64,000 nucleotides of DNA. Source: Aradus depressus. Lineage: Eukaryota > Arthropoda > Insecta > Hemiptera > Aradidae. Under the pieces are notes generated by a model, which saw only the letters and a program-made list of their open reading frames with translations, searched no databases and was not told the DNA's origin. The position numbers and the translations under genes were made by a program. The stretch spans positions 12,254,249 through 12,318,248 of the forward strand of contig OY759223.1 in the NCBI GenBank assembly GCA_963662175.1, in the 5' to 3' direction. Shown here piece by piece: positions 36,550 through 48,000 of this stretch (positions within the stretch are counted from its first letter, which is position 1; every line of letters begins with the position of its first letter).

Positions 36550-37683
36550 ATGAATTACTTTTATAAATTGAACACTTTTCAGCCTTTATTGAAGCCGCAT
36601 CGATGGGCGAAGTATTTAGGCTGTTCAGGGATAGTGAATTTTTGCCAATACCATGGAGGTTCAAGTAAGATTAAGTCTAAATATGACAACCCTTTATTAC
36701 ATGTTCCTAAAAGTAGTTGGGTTCGCGTTTCTTCGACTAACTCAAGTCAGAGTTTGGCGTCTTTATTTGTAAATAAATCGTCTTCTAAGTTACAGCCATA
36801 TTTAAAATTGATGAGAATTGACAAGCCGACAGGTTCCTGGTTATTATTTTGGCCTTGTGGATGGAGTATAGCCATGGCTGCGGAAGCAGGGTGTCTGCCT
36901 GATATGCAGTTGTTAATGCTGTTTGGAACTGGTGCATTCATTATGCGAGGAGCTGGATGCACTATTAATGACATGTGGGACCGGGACATCGACGGAAAGG
37001 TAGCTCGGACGAGAGACAGGCCTCTCGTTACTGGAGTTATATCAATGACAGACGCTTGGATATTTCTTGCAGCTCAACTCAGCTTCGCCCTTGGTGTACT
37101 GTTGCAATTGAACTGGTACAGTGTATTTCTGGGTGCAAGTTCTTTAGGGCTTGTTATTGCATATCCTTTGATGAAAAGGATAACCTATTGGCCTCAGTTG
37201 ATATTGGGTATGACTTTCAACTGGGGCGCCCTTTTGGGCTGGTCAGCTGTACACGAGGCTTGCGACTGGGCAGTTTGTCTTCCCTTGTATGCCGCCGGCG
37301 TCTGTTGGACTATAGTCTACGACACTATATACGCTCACCAAGACCGAAACGATGATCTTCTCCTTGGCATCAAATCAACAGCTATTAAGTTTGGAGACAA
37401 GACTCAAATTTGGTTGTCCATGTTTTCAACAGTGATGATCTCCGGTCTCCTAACCAGTGGCGTTCTCTCTGATCAGACTTGGCCTTTCTATGTCTCAGTG
37501 GCTACTGTGGCTGCTCATCTTGCCCGACAAATGTACACCCTTGATATTAACTCAACGACGGACCTCTGGAGCAAATTTGTCTCTAATAAAAACATTGGAC
37601 TCATTTTGTTTTTGGGTATTGTTTTAAGTACCCTATTAAAGAAAGTAGATAATGAGAAAAACAAAAAAGTATCTAGCTCATGA
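36550..37683 (+). CDS. COQ2: 4-hydroxybenzoate polyprenyltransferase, mitochondrial
   Basis: It attaches the polyprenyl tail to 4-hydroxybenzoate in the inner mitochondrial membrane, the committed membrane step of ubiquinone synthesis. It is a single open frame of 377 codons, the usual family length. The N-terminal ~75 residues are basic and serine-rich, as in a mitochondrial presequence. The UbiA-family signature follows: [18 protein letters not shown] (about 93-110), first aspartate-rich motif NDMWDRDID at 140-148 and second motif [13 protein letters not shown] at 257-269. Several hydrophobic segments lie between and after them. The start ATG follows an A-rich context, and in-frame stops lie close upstream. 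The gene has no intron although neighbouring genes do, so a retroposed origin is possible. Product assignment is secure. Confidence 0.95.
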   Translation: MNYFYKLNTFQPLLKPHRWAKYLGCSGIVNFCQYHGGSSKIKSKYDNPLLHVPKSSWVRVSSTNSSQSLASLFVNKSSSKLQPYLKLMRIDKPTGSWLLFWPCGWSIAMAAEAGCLPDMQLLMLFGTGAFIMRGAGCTINDMWDRDIDGKVARTRDRPLVTGVISMTDAWIFLAAQLSFALGVLLQLNWYSVFLGASSLGLVIAYPLMKRITYWPQLILGMTFNWGALLGWSAVHEACDWAVCLPLYAAGVCWTIVYDTIYAHQDRNDDLLLGIKSTAIKFGDKTQIWLSMFSTVMISGLLTSGVLSDQTWPFYVSVATVAAHLARQMYTLDINSTTDLWSKFVSNKNIGLILFLGIVLSTLLKKVDNEKNKKVSSS

Positions 37684-38410
37684 ACGAATTGGAATATACC
37701 CCAGTCCTAGTCAGTTTCCATGTGATGTACATTTATAACCAGTTATAGACTTCATTGTGTAATAACTATAATTTTATGTACAGTTACCATGAATATATTT
37801 TAATGAATAATACATTTTATTTGTCTAGTGATGGTGTTACCAAAAATTCTTGTTTTTATGTTTTACAAATGTACAGGGATTCATTATGTGATAGTAGTTC
37901 TATTGGTACCGTTTATAATTTGTTACATTTATTTTGTTTTCACTCAAAAATATTATATATTTTTTAAAAAATATTCTCAATCCTCGAGAAATTGTTCAAT
38001 TTTTGAAGGTGAACTTACCATAAATGTGATTTTACAATACAAGGACTTTTTTTTTACTTCCGCAATTCTATGTCAGTTTTCACTAGAATTTATGTCTCCG
38101 AAAATGAGTTCCTTCTCAAAATTAAACAGAAACAAAACGAACATTCTCACATTGACTCTGATTATATATTCAGAAGAGCTCGTTTCCTTTTTTGTCTATT
38201 CCCAGCTTAACAAACAATTTTAATGACTGTTAGGATTTGCCAAAACTGAAAAGAATAGAACAGAAAAAGTCCAGAAGTTTTGTTACAATCCATCTCCTTT
38301 TCAGCTCTTTTATTATGATACACATGTTTTGCAGAGATATTGTGAAACAATAAAAAATAAAGAAAAAAGTTTTTCTTTTTTTTTTTAATGTCTATTCCAC
38401 AAAATATAAG

Positions 38411-38518
38411 TATAAAATTTATGGGAGTACTTTCGGGATTGCTACCATCTTTAGCCACGACTTCACAAATACTGTATTTGATGGTAGCAATACCGAAAGT
38501 ACTCCCATATATTTTATA
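38411..38518. repeat. Long near-perfect hairpin (39-bp arms)
   Basis: The left arm is 38411-38449 and the right arm 38480-38518, with a 30-base loop. The arms pair with only two mismatches, and weaker pairing continues about 15 bases outside. The core of the right arm reads GATGGTAGCAATACCGAAAG. The size fits a pre-miRNA-like or siRNA-type hairpin, but arms this perfect are also typical of a small palindromic MITE. I do not recognise a known microRNA in it. Confidence 0.6.
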
Positions 38519-38809
38519 CATTTGGTGAAATATACAATATTTTTTTAAATACACGTTTTTCTTTATTTCTTGTATTATGGAATTTTCAATAAAGTGCCGA
38601 CAGATTTTTAATGGTTGTTTTTGAAAAATAGAAAAAAACATTAAGGCGTAGTCAATGTCCACGCCGTAGATTTTCCGTGAAAACTTCGGGATAAAATCAT
38701 TTTTCATTATCTTTTCGATGCTGCCGTAGCTCTTGCATTTGCTCGGCACTAGAATTTTTATAGTATATATAATACTAGGTATGCAAAATGCATTCTGCTA
38801 ATTGCAAAT

Positions 38810-39231
38810 ATTGAGCGGAGCCGTGACTCAAATTGCCTATACCTTGAACTTTAAATTCATTAGCCACCGAGCCGAACTTTATAATTCACGCGCAGCACCG
38901 CAACAATGGTCTCAGTTTCATTGTTTTTTTCAGTGATTATTCCTCGATGGTACTTCGATTTTAGTTATTGTCGATTGAGTAGAATTTGAACGTTTCGCAT
39001 TGAAGTCTATGGATGAACATATTTTCGGTGATTATTCCTCCGTGGTACGTCCGATTTTCGAAATTATTTTTTAACAACCTTCACGTGACTGACATCCATC
39101 AATATGCAAAAATTGATCAGGATCAGATAAACAGTTTTAATGCAGGAGGGGCAAAAACGAAACACACGAGTCGTCTAAAGATTGAGCTATGCTCATTCTT
39201 CCGTTTCACTCCAGAATGAGCTCCGCTCAAT
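38810..39231. mobile_element. Possible MITE with 12-bp terminal repeats
   Basis: ATTGAGCGGAGC at 38810-38821 is mirrored by GCTCCGCTCAAT at 39220-39231, and both ends are flanked by AAAT (38806-38809 and 39232-39235). The 422-bp interior has no coding sequence. The repeat is short, so chance or an older host sequence is not excluded. Confidence 0.35.
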
Positions 39232-40399
39232 AAATTTCTTTTGGTGCGAGCTTTCTTCTGATTTGCGTTTTCTATAATTCCACGCATATTTACGATTCAT
39301 ATGAGACATCTTTAATTTTTTTTTGTAATTTTCAATTTAATACCAATTTTTACATATATTTCGGCGAATATTTTTATTGTTTCACTTTGAGTCCTAGTAG
39401 TGCTCCTCAAGCTCTTTACAATGACACCCGAATCAACGTCCTATCTAAACGCGTTATCACGCTACACTAATTTCTAATTTTACACAACGATAATTCACAA
39501 CAATCATCCGACGGCACCCACACTAGCCCGATAACGTCACATGCAAAACAAACACTGCGAGTTGCTGAGTAAACAACAACCAGGCAATGATGGCTATGAA
39601 TTATTAATCAATGATTAACGATTTATTTATATTTTTCATTTATTTATTTATATTGTTAATTATTTTTCTCTAGTCAAATCATCATGTTTTAGGTGTTTAT
39701 ATTTAACAATTTCAAACCAAATAAATGAGTTAAACTTTCCCTCGCAGCAGCCAGGAAAAGGACTGCAATGATTTTTACAACTTATAATTTCATAAACGCT
39801 GACATATTGTTGGAAACATATAATAAATAAATAAAACAAACTTATTTTTTGAAATTCATTTATTTAATCATATTAATTGTTCCACAAACAAATGTATACA
39901 TAAACTACCTTTTGAAATTACTCCATTGTCAGATTTAGTTATAAACTAAGATACGTTTTCTGAGTGTGAACCATCTTGTAGGTATATCAGGCAGGTAAGG
40001 ATTGGATTGTACACAATAATATAATATAGAAAATTAAGACCATATTTTTTCAATACATCTACATTTTACAAAATTCAGTTTATATCAATGATTAAATTAA
40101 AATTGTCTTCATGTCAAAGTAGTAGAGAAAACTTTCGGTGGTTTATAGAATATATATGACGAAATCCGTCTTATAATAATTTGGAATCCATTTTTTTTTC
40201 GGTCTTTTACCAAAGATGTTCCATACGAAATTTTCTCAGATTTGAGATAAGACAAATAATACATACGAAGTTATAGCACTCCAAAGAACGTTCTGTAGCA
40301 ATATAGTTCAAATTGTAACGAATAACAAATTGTCAATTTAAAAATATGTTTTTCTAATGTTTTGGAAAATAATTAGATTAGATATATCTACGTATATAA

Positions 40400-40745
40400 G
40401 AGGGCGCCGGTAGCTCAGTGGTATGCGTGCTTGACTTCTGAGCTCAAGGTCGTGGGTTCGTAACCCGACCGAGGCCCTTAGTTTATTTTATCTGGGAGGT
40501 AAAATAAACTTAAGCACGCCGTCCTTCGGATGGGACGTTAAGCGATGGTCCCGAGCCTGTACGATGTCAGGTACTCGTTAAAGACCCCTATCCTAGATGA
40601 ATAAAAATTTAGGGTAGGCAAAATTTAGGACTCCCACAGTAGAGTCGGGCTCATGTCCACCAGAGTGACGAAAGAGCGCTCTGGTAGTAGGCGATATGAC
40701 CTCGTAGTTAAAGCCCGGGCATGAGTCATAAAACCTAACCTAACC
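40400..40745 (+). mobile_element. tRNA-derived SINE, full length, with target duplication
   Basis: The head is tRNA-like: box A TAGCTCAGTGG at 40411-40421 and box B GGTTCGTAACC at 40455-40465. A conserved central domain with CGTCCTTCGGATGGGACGTT follows, then a body ending in GCCCGGGCATGAGTCATAAA and a tail of AACCTAACCTAACC. The 13-base duplication TCTACGTATATAA lies at 40387-40399 and 40746-40758. RNA polymerase III would transcribe it and a LINE would move it. The central domain resembles the highly conserved SINE core shared by many invertebrates (Nin-type, from memory). This copy looks young. Confidence 0.92.
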
Positions 40746-40827
40746 TCTACGTATATAATTCATTTGAGGGGAAAAAAGGAAAATATATTGTTTGGATTTG
40801 GAACGTAACTAGGAAATCCCCGGTTTG

Positions 40828-40828
<1 letters not shown>

Positions 40829-40892
<64 letters not shown>
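40829..40892. repeat. (TA)n microsatellite
   Basis: About 31 TA dinucleotides followed by a T run. No other content is seen nearby. Confidence 0.95.
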
Positions 40893-40901
<9 letters not shown>

Positions 40902-42000
40902 TTTAATAACTAAGATTGTAATTGTACAGTACAATAATTGTAACAATTTAAACTAATTTATATTTGTTATGCGTGAAATAATGTTTGTTTATTTGACAAA
41001 ATGATTATTGGTGACGTGAGAATATTAATAAAATGGAAACCAGAACCGTTTTCTGTCTGAAAAATAACTAAATAAATAACAACGAAGATATCAAAAAATG
41101 TATTTATTATAATTTCAATTTATCTGTATATTGTTATTATTCAGAAGTATATCACATTTAAATAAGTTTATCTTATTAGAATTTAATAAAGTTGTATAGG
41201 ACTATATAAAAAACTGTTTTTGTTTTTTTGCGGAATAGGCAATATTTGACAAAAAAGTTTGTTTTATTTAGTTATTTTAAATGGGAGTTGTGACAACCTA
41301 TCCCAAATGTAATGTAGATCTCGTCCTCCTCATGTACGAAATTAAAGATGAAACCAATTTCCATCAGGCCATGGAAAATGCCTGATATTAGACATTTTGA
41401 GGTCACAGGAACTAAACATTCTTTCGAACATTATTTTTAGTGGAAATAGGCAGTAGTTGGAAGGGTCCTAGAAGAACCCTAATGAGAAACCCAGAGAAAG
41501 TTCTATACTGAAATAGTTCTTAAGAGGCTAGGGCATTATGGAAAGGACTGCACGTCTGTAATGGAGGCCAGGGTGAAGTAAATAAGACGATATTTATCCT
41601 GTGTTTATATAAGGATTAGATACTTGGAAGTTATAACTGTTTTATATATCTTTCTTCGATTCTTAATATTATTAAGCTCGTGATGTTAAATATAGATGCA
41701 ACTGATCTCCAAAGACAAGTTAAATAGCTGAGAGAAACGAATGGGGAGGGTGAGACCCAGCACCTCATGACGTACATGCAATTTCTATGAGTATGCATCG
41801 TTGTTTCGCATGTTCATTATTTTTTCCATAAGTATATTGACTAGTTTTAATTTGTAACATATTCAAAAAACACAATTGTTATACTTTTTATTAATGTTTG
41901 TCTCCAATCGATACATCATTGACACGTCATATAATTTTACCTCCGAGTAGTGTTATACAGTTAGATTGATAAAACTGTTAGTGTTTTGTGTAGTTTTAAA
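40893..42000. other. Region upstream of SRP19
   Basis: AT-rich DNA without a visible gene. The SRP19 promoter and 5' untranslated region should lie in the last few hundred bases; I cannot mark a transcription start. Confidence 0.4.
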
Positions 42001-45000
42001 ATGACTACTGCTTGGAGTCCTGATAAAAAACATAGTGATAGAGAAAGGTAAAAAACACTAGAGAAAGGTAAAACATAATAGAATACTAATATAATAATGT
42101 ACAATGAAGCTATAAAGATAGTGACATACGAAAGGCATTCTGGGAATGCTAATAACTGTTCAGTGAATTATCAAAATCTACTTCTCCAAATTAATGTAAT
42201 GTGGAATTTTATGTTGAATGGTTGTTATGATGCCCTTTTTTGGGCTATTTGCTTAGTATTAAGTATATAATTATATACCCTCGTTACATTTGAAGTACAT
42301 TTTCCTACGGAAGAGCACAAATGTTTAGTGGAACGGTTCGTGTGAAAATTTGCGAAGCTTCTGGGTTAAGACCCACAGACTTTCAAAAAAGGCACAATAT
42401 GATGACATTTGGTAAGCCTGAAGACCAGCCTATTGATCCGTACGTATCTATAGATGTGGATGAGCACCATCTTGATAGATCCACCACTAAAGTGAAAACT
42501 TTCGATCCGGTTTGGAATGAGAGTTTTGTTCACGAAGTCCAAGATGCTGATAATTTGGAATTGACCGTCTTCCATGATGCTGCCATACCTCCTGACGATT
42601 TTGTTGCCAACTGCAGTATCCCATTTCAAGAGTTACTCCAAAGAGACAAAGATTCATCTGATTTTTGGGTGGATTTGGAGCCTCATGGAAGACTACATGT
42701 TCGGATTGATCTTAAATGGACTAGCAAAGAACATGCTACGCCAAAGATACGAGAATTTAAAGAACGTCAAGGTTTTAATCGACGCCGTGGTGCTATGCGG
42801 CGTCGAGTCCATCAGGTGAATGGTCATAAATTCATGGCAACGTTTTTGAGGCAACCAACATTCTGTTCTCATTGCCGTGATTTTATATGGGGTTTGGGAA
42901 AGCAAGGCTACCAGTGTCAAGTGTGTACTTGCGTTGTACACAAGAGATGTCACTTGTACGTTGTTACCAAATGCCCTGGAATGAAAGATGAAAGCAGCCA
43001 AGCATCACAAGCTCAAAGATTTAATGTTAATATCCCCCATCGTTTCGTTGTGCACAATTATAAAAGATTTACCTTTTGCGATCATTGCGGCTCTCTATTA
43101 TACGGTTTAATTAGGCAAGGATTGCAATGTGAAGTTTGCAGTATGAATGTTCATAAAAGATGTCAGAAAAATGTAGCTAATAATTGTGGTATAAATACTA
43201 AAGAAATGGCAGAAATTTTATCTTCCATGGGTATCTCACCCAGTCGGCCTAAGCTTACCTCTCAGTGTGGTGGTGCCATCGGGGAAGGGTCCGGAGTCCC
43301 TGCTGCACAAGATGATGACGTCTCACCTGGGAATCAGCAGAAACAAAACGAAGATGCATGGAAGGACGAGAAGGGGTCTATGGACGTTCGGAAGTATGGC
43401 GTTGACGATTTCCACTTTATTAAAGTACTTGGAAAAGGAAGTTTTGGAAAGGTTATGTTAGCCGAGAAGAAGGGGACAGACGAAGTGTACGCGGTGAAGG
43501 TTCTGAAGAAGGATGTTATCATCCAGGATGACGATGTGGACTGTACCATGACAGAAAAACGCATATTGGCCTTAGCTGCCAAACACCCCTTCTTGACGGC
43601 CCTACATTCTTGTTTTCAAACTAAAGATCGGCTCTTCTTCGTCATGGAGTATGTCAACGGAGGAGATTTAATGTTTCAGATTCAACGAGCTCGGAAATTT
43701 GATGAACCCAGAGCCAGATTTTATGCTGCCGAAGTAACTCTAGCTTTGCAATTTTTACATAAGAATGGTGTCATATACAGGGACCTAAAGTTGGACAACA
43801 TCCTTTTGGACAATGAAGGACACTGTAAACTGGCTGATTTTGGAATGTGTAAAGAGGGTATTAAAGATGGTGTTACAACGACAACTTTCTGCGGTACCCC
43901 TGACTATATAGCGCCAGAGATCTTGCAAGAATTGGAATACGGTCCTAGTGTGGATTGGTGGGCTCTGGGTGTCCTCATGTACGAGATGATGGCTGGTCAA
44001 CCTCCATTCGAAGCAGACAATGAGGATGATCTCTTTGAGTCTATACTTCATGATGATGTTCTATATCCAGTCTGGCTCTCCAAAGAGGCTGTATCTATCT
44101 TGAAGGGCTTCATGACTAAGAACCCGAGCAAGCGGCTTGGCTGCGTTACTTCGCACGGTGGAGAAGGTGCTATTAGACTTCACAGCTTCTTCAAAGATAT
44201 GGATTGGGATGCTCTTGAAGCTCGCAAACTCATGCCTCCCTTTAAACCAAAAATTAAAAACAAGAAGGATGCTCTCAATTTTGACGCAGAATTTACAAAA
44301 GAAGAGCCCATACTTACTCCAGTTAACCCAGATGTCGTTAGGTCTATTAATCAAGAGGATTTTCGAGGTTTTTCATTTATTAATGCGGATTTTAATCCTG
44401 CCAAGTACAGCCATAGTGATAAGAAAAATTAGTTGGTGTTTTCCTTCAGTACTGGTACCTGCTTTTATTAAACTTTGAAAAATGTATTATTAGAAATAAT
44501 CGCCTTCATAGTTGTGCAATAAGTATTATTTTATTTTTTAAATATATTTTAATTTTATTTATTTTATTTTTTAATGCTATTACTGTAGTGAATCTCATAT
44601 CAAAGCCTTAACGATCTCAGATTAAAAGCTAAAATTGTGATATTTTTTTAATTTTATTTTATTTCTTAATTTTTTGTGCATAAAGCCAGTGCAATATTAT
44701 TTATTTATTACTTTATGTAAATCAATTAATGTGTATATCTATGTATTTGTGATAATTTATAACAATTTCTATGTTTGTTGTACTTTTTCGCATTGTTTCT
44801 TCATTGTTGTAATGGGTCTGAGACTCATGTAAATTTATTTAATGGTTATTAACTAATACTATTTAAACTATTAAAAAAAAGCTATTTAATTATACTTGTT
44901 CTACTAAATGTAATCGTATTAACTTTGTTCATTAAATTTTATGTTGTTTCAAATATTGATACATTAGTGTGTCATTGGTAGAATATTAGCGTATTAATCT

Positions 45001-48000
45001 TATCAGAAATACTAGAAAAATAGTTTAACTACGGCCAATTAAAAATGAATGCAATGAAAATATTGTATTTAAAAAAATTGAAAAAGAAAAAAAAAACATT
45101 GGTTCTATTTGCATTGAATGTATTGAAAAATTGTAAATTATTTTATGAATTTTTTTGTTTTGTTTTGTTTTAAACATTTATTAATTGTTAAGTGAATCAA
45201 CCGACATCACGTATGTTACCAAAGAGCCAAAGTGGAATTCATCGAATGAAATATATAAAAAAAAGGATTTTAATGTAACAATATTTCTACGCCCTTTGGA
45301 GTACCGTTTATTGAAAATCATTATTTCAGAAGAAAGTTGAAAATTGTATGTTTTTTTTTGTTTTAATTATATATATTATCATTTGTGACTATTTTTTGAC
45401 TGTTGACAGTTTAAAAAATTGTTTTAATGTATTTGGAAGAAGATTTAAAAAAAATATATATGTTTTAACAAGTTTTAAGACTACATACTACAGAATTCTC
45501 AGCTGATGACATTTTCCCTGGCGGATATTTTGGAGTGTCTTCTTCATCTTGGCCTCTGTACCAGAAGAGGGTTCTATATGTATTCCCTTTTGTAAAGAAG
45601 TCAATTAGTGTTTGACAGGTATTATTGTAGAGTTTCATATTTCTTTTCAAAATTTTACACTACATTGCCTTTATTTGTTTTTTATTTTAGTCTGAAAGTC
45701 ACCAGAAAATAATATTTTTAATTTGGATAATAAACTAATATATTCAGATCTCAAAAGTTGTTAGGCTTTTCATTGGACACATTCTCATTGGCTGATGAAC
45801 GACCCATGAGAACACATGTTTCTTCATAATGGCCAATGTGAATGCCCCTACTTTGGGTAATAAGAATATGGCCGAATTAATGTTAATATTAAAACCGCTA
45901 CAACTTTTGAAGAATTAACACAATTTGAAATAACTTCAAACATATTATTTTTTTGTGAATTTCTGACTCATACTAGTATTGAATTGTACAGTCCTCATTT
46001 CGAAGGCTCACATGGGCCTCCTTTAGGGTGATGGACCTACTGTCTGTCCGCGATTGGAAGGCGCAGAGTAGGAAAAGCGTTGGATACGTAGTGTATCACC
46101 TGAGTCTCTATTTGCAAGTCAGTCTATACTCTCACTTTAAAAAAAAAATAATAATAAATGAAACAATGTGTTAAGCTAGCGGGATGAAGGGTGGGAACGT
46201 GGAACCGCATCTTCCAATCGAGGACGTACAGTATATTGCCACATTCAGAACGTGTTGTCCCTGTTCCGCTTCGTTCTTCCAATCGAGGATGTACAGTATC
46301 TAGCCACATTCAGAACGTGTTGTCCCTGTTCCGCTTCGTTCTTCCAATCGAGGACATACAGTATATTGCCACATTCAGAACGTGTTGTCCCTGTTCCGCT
46401 TCGTTCTTCCAGTCGAGGATGTACAGTATCTAGCCACATTCCGCTCCGTTCTTCCTTGATACCGACCCACCACCGATTTCAGGACATACTCCCAACATTT
46501 CTCTGGTGGAAGATTCTGGTGATGGCTATCCTAGTAGGGCCTTTGTAACGAGGACTGACGTAACTCTCAGCTTATATTTCTTTAATTTATTTCCCTTTAT
46601 ATTATTTAATTATTATTATTGTTTATTCATTATTTTTTGGCTGGCTCTGTGTCATTAATTTTTTCTTTTCTTAATTTTTTAACACACTAATTGGCTTCTT
46701 ATATTTTTTCTATTTTTATTGATTTTTCCTTATTTATTTTTTATATGTTTTATTAATCATATTTTTTTTTAGCGCAGTTTTACCTTTATTATTTAATTTA
46801 TATTTATTTAATTTTAAACAATAACGATTGATTTTTCTTGTAATTTTTATTTATTTTTTCTTAACTTTATTTTATATTTATTTACTTTATAGTTACATAA
46901 ACTTTTAAGTTATACCATGGACTGCCGGTAGTTGTCTGTTCGAATTTGGTATCTATTCGTAGTTTGGTTCTTCAATTTTTGAATTGTATTCTTCTTTGGC
47001 GCATTAGCAGAGTATTTTGGGATAAACTTTGAGGTAAAATAATTCAAAATTGTTGCTTTGTTGCTACAATTCATAGTTGTTGGATAATCTTTTAGCTAAG
47101 TTCTAGCCATCATAATATCGAGTCTGGGATCATCTGAAATATATTTCTCTCTTATTGTTTTCTCCACTTTGGACAAAAAGAGGTCATATTAGGCATCGTT
47201 TTGGCTGGGCTTAAAGGTTATTATTTCGTTCTCAAACAATTTTCGCCTACACTTCTATGAGTTTGGCCGCTAGAGTGAATACATATATCAATTCTTCAGT
47301 TTAACTTCACTGGTGTCCCATGAAATTATTTAATTTTTGTTATTATAAGTTGGTTTTCTTACTAGAATAGTGTGTGAGGTTAGACATCTTGAAATTCCTA
47401 ACATTAGCTTTGTGATTTCTTTTCACATTTATTTCTTCAACTTACGAGGTCATATCACCTACTATCAGAGCGATTTTTCGTCTCTCTGGTGGACATGAGC
47501 CCGACTCTTCTATAAGAGTCCTACATTTTGCCTACCCTAAATTTTTATTCACTTAGGGTAGGGGTCTTTAACGAGTATCTGAGATCGTATAGGCTCGGGA
47601 CCACCGCTTAACGCATCCTCAAGGTTTTTTCACCTCATAGATGAAAAACCTAAAGGCCTCGGCCGGGTTTCGAACCCGCGATCTTGAGTTCAGAAGGCAA
47701 GCACGCTACCTTTGAGTCCCCCTTTATAATTTATATATATACTCCCTCCGTATAATTTCCTTTTTTTTTTTCAAATTTCTCTAAACTAATTTTTCTTCTA
47801 CAACGCAAGCAAACCATGTCAATTAAACAAATATTAACGAGATAATGTTGATTGAAAAATAAAAACTCATTTCAGAAACAATTTTATGTATTTAGTGTAA
47901 TTATTATTTCAATTTTGGCATTATATTTATTAGCTCTATTAAAAATTTGGAAAAAAAAGTAGTTAAAAATTCTATATTGTAAAAAATCTGTTCTCATAGG

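Larger units (their letters stand above)
37684..40386. other. Intergenic DNA, COQ2 to SINE
   Basis: This holds the COQ2 3' region, a long inverted repeat (38411-38518), a possible MITE (38810-39231) and otherwise AT-rich DNA. A 180-codon minus-strand frame (38207-38749) spans the inverted repeat, is lysine/isoleucine-rich and resembles nothing I know; I do not call it. A ~35-bp phrase with GTGATTATTCCTC occurs twice (38932 and 39028). Confidence 0.5.

Noticed and set aside
38207..38749. 180-codon minus-strand frame
   Set aside because: It crosses the long hairpin, is of low complexity and has no similarity that I recognise; chance openness in AT-rich DNA is more likely.
40400..40475. tRNA gene
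   Set aside because: Boxes A and B are present, but the sequence continues into the SINE core, has target duplications, recurs many times and does not fold into a clean cloverleaf with an acceptor stem.
42321..44432. Processed pseudogene of protein kinase C
   Set aside because: It lacks introns, but the whole frame and every catalytic and regulatory residue are intact.
45585..45630. Alternative SRP19 first exon ending GTTTGACAG/GT
   Set aside because: It has a stop just upstream and no SRP19-like residues, while the exon at 42001 fits in sequence and phase.
46191..46548. Repeat-encoded frames of 64-98 codons
   Set aside because: They result from the 65-bp tandem repeat and appear on both strands.
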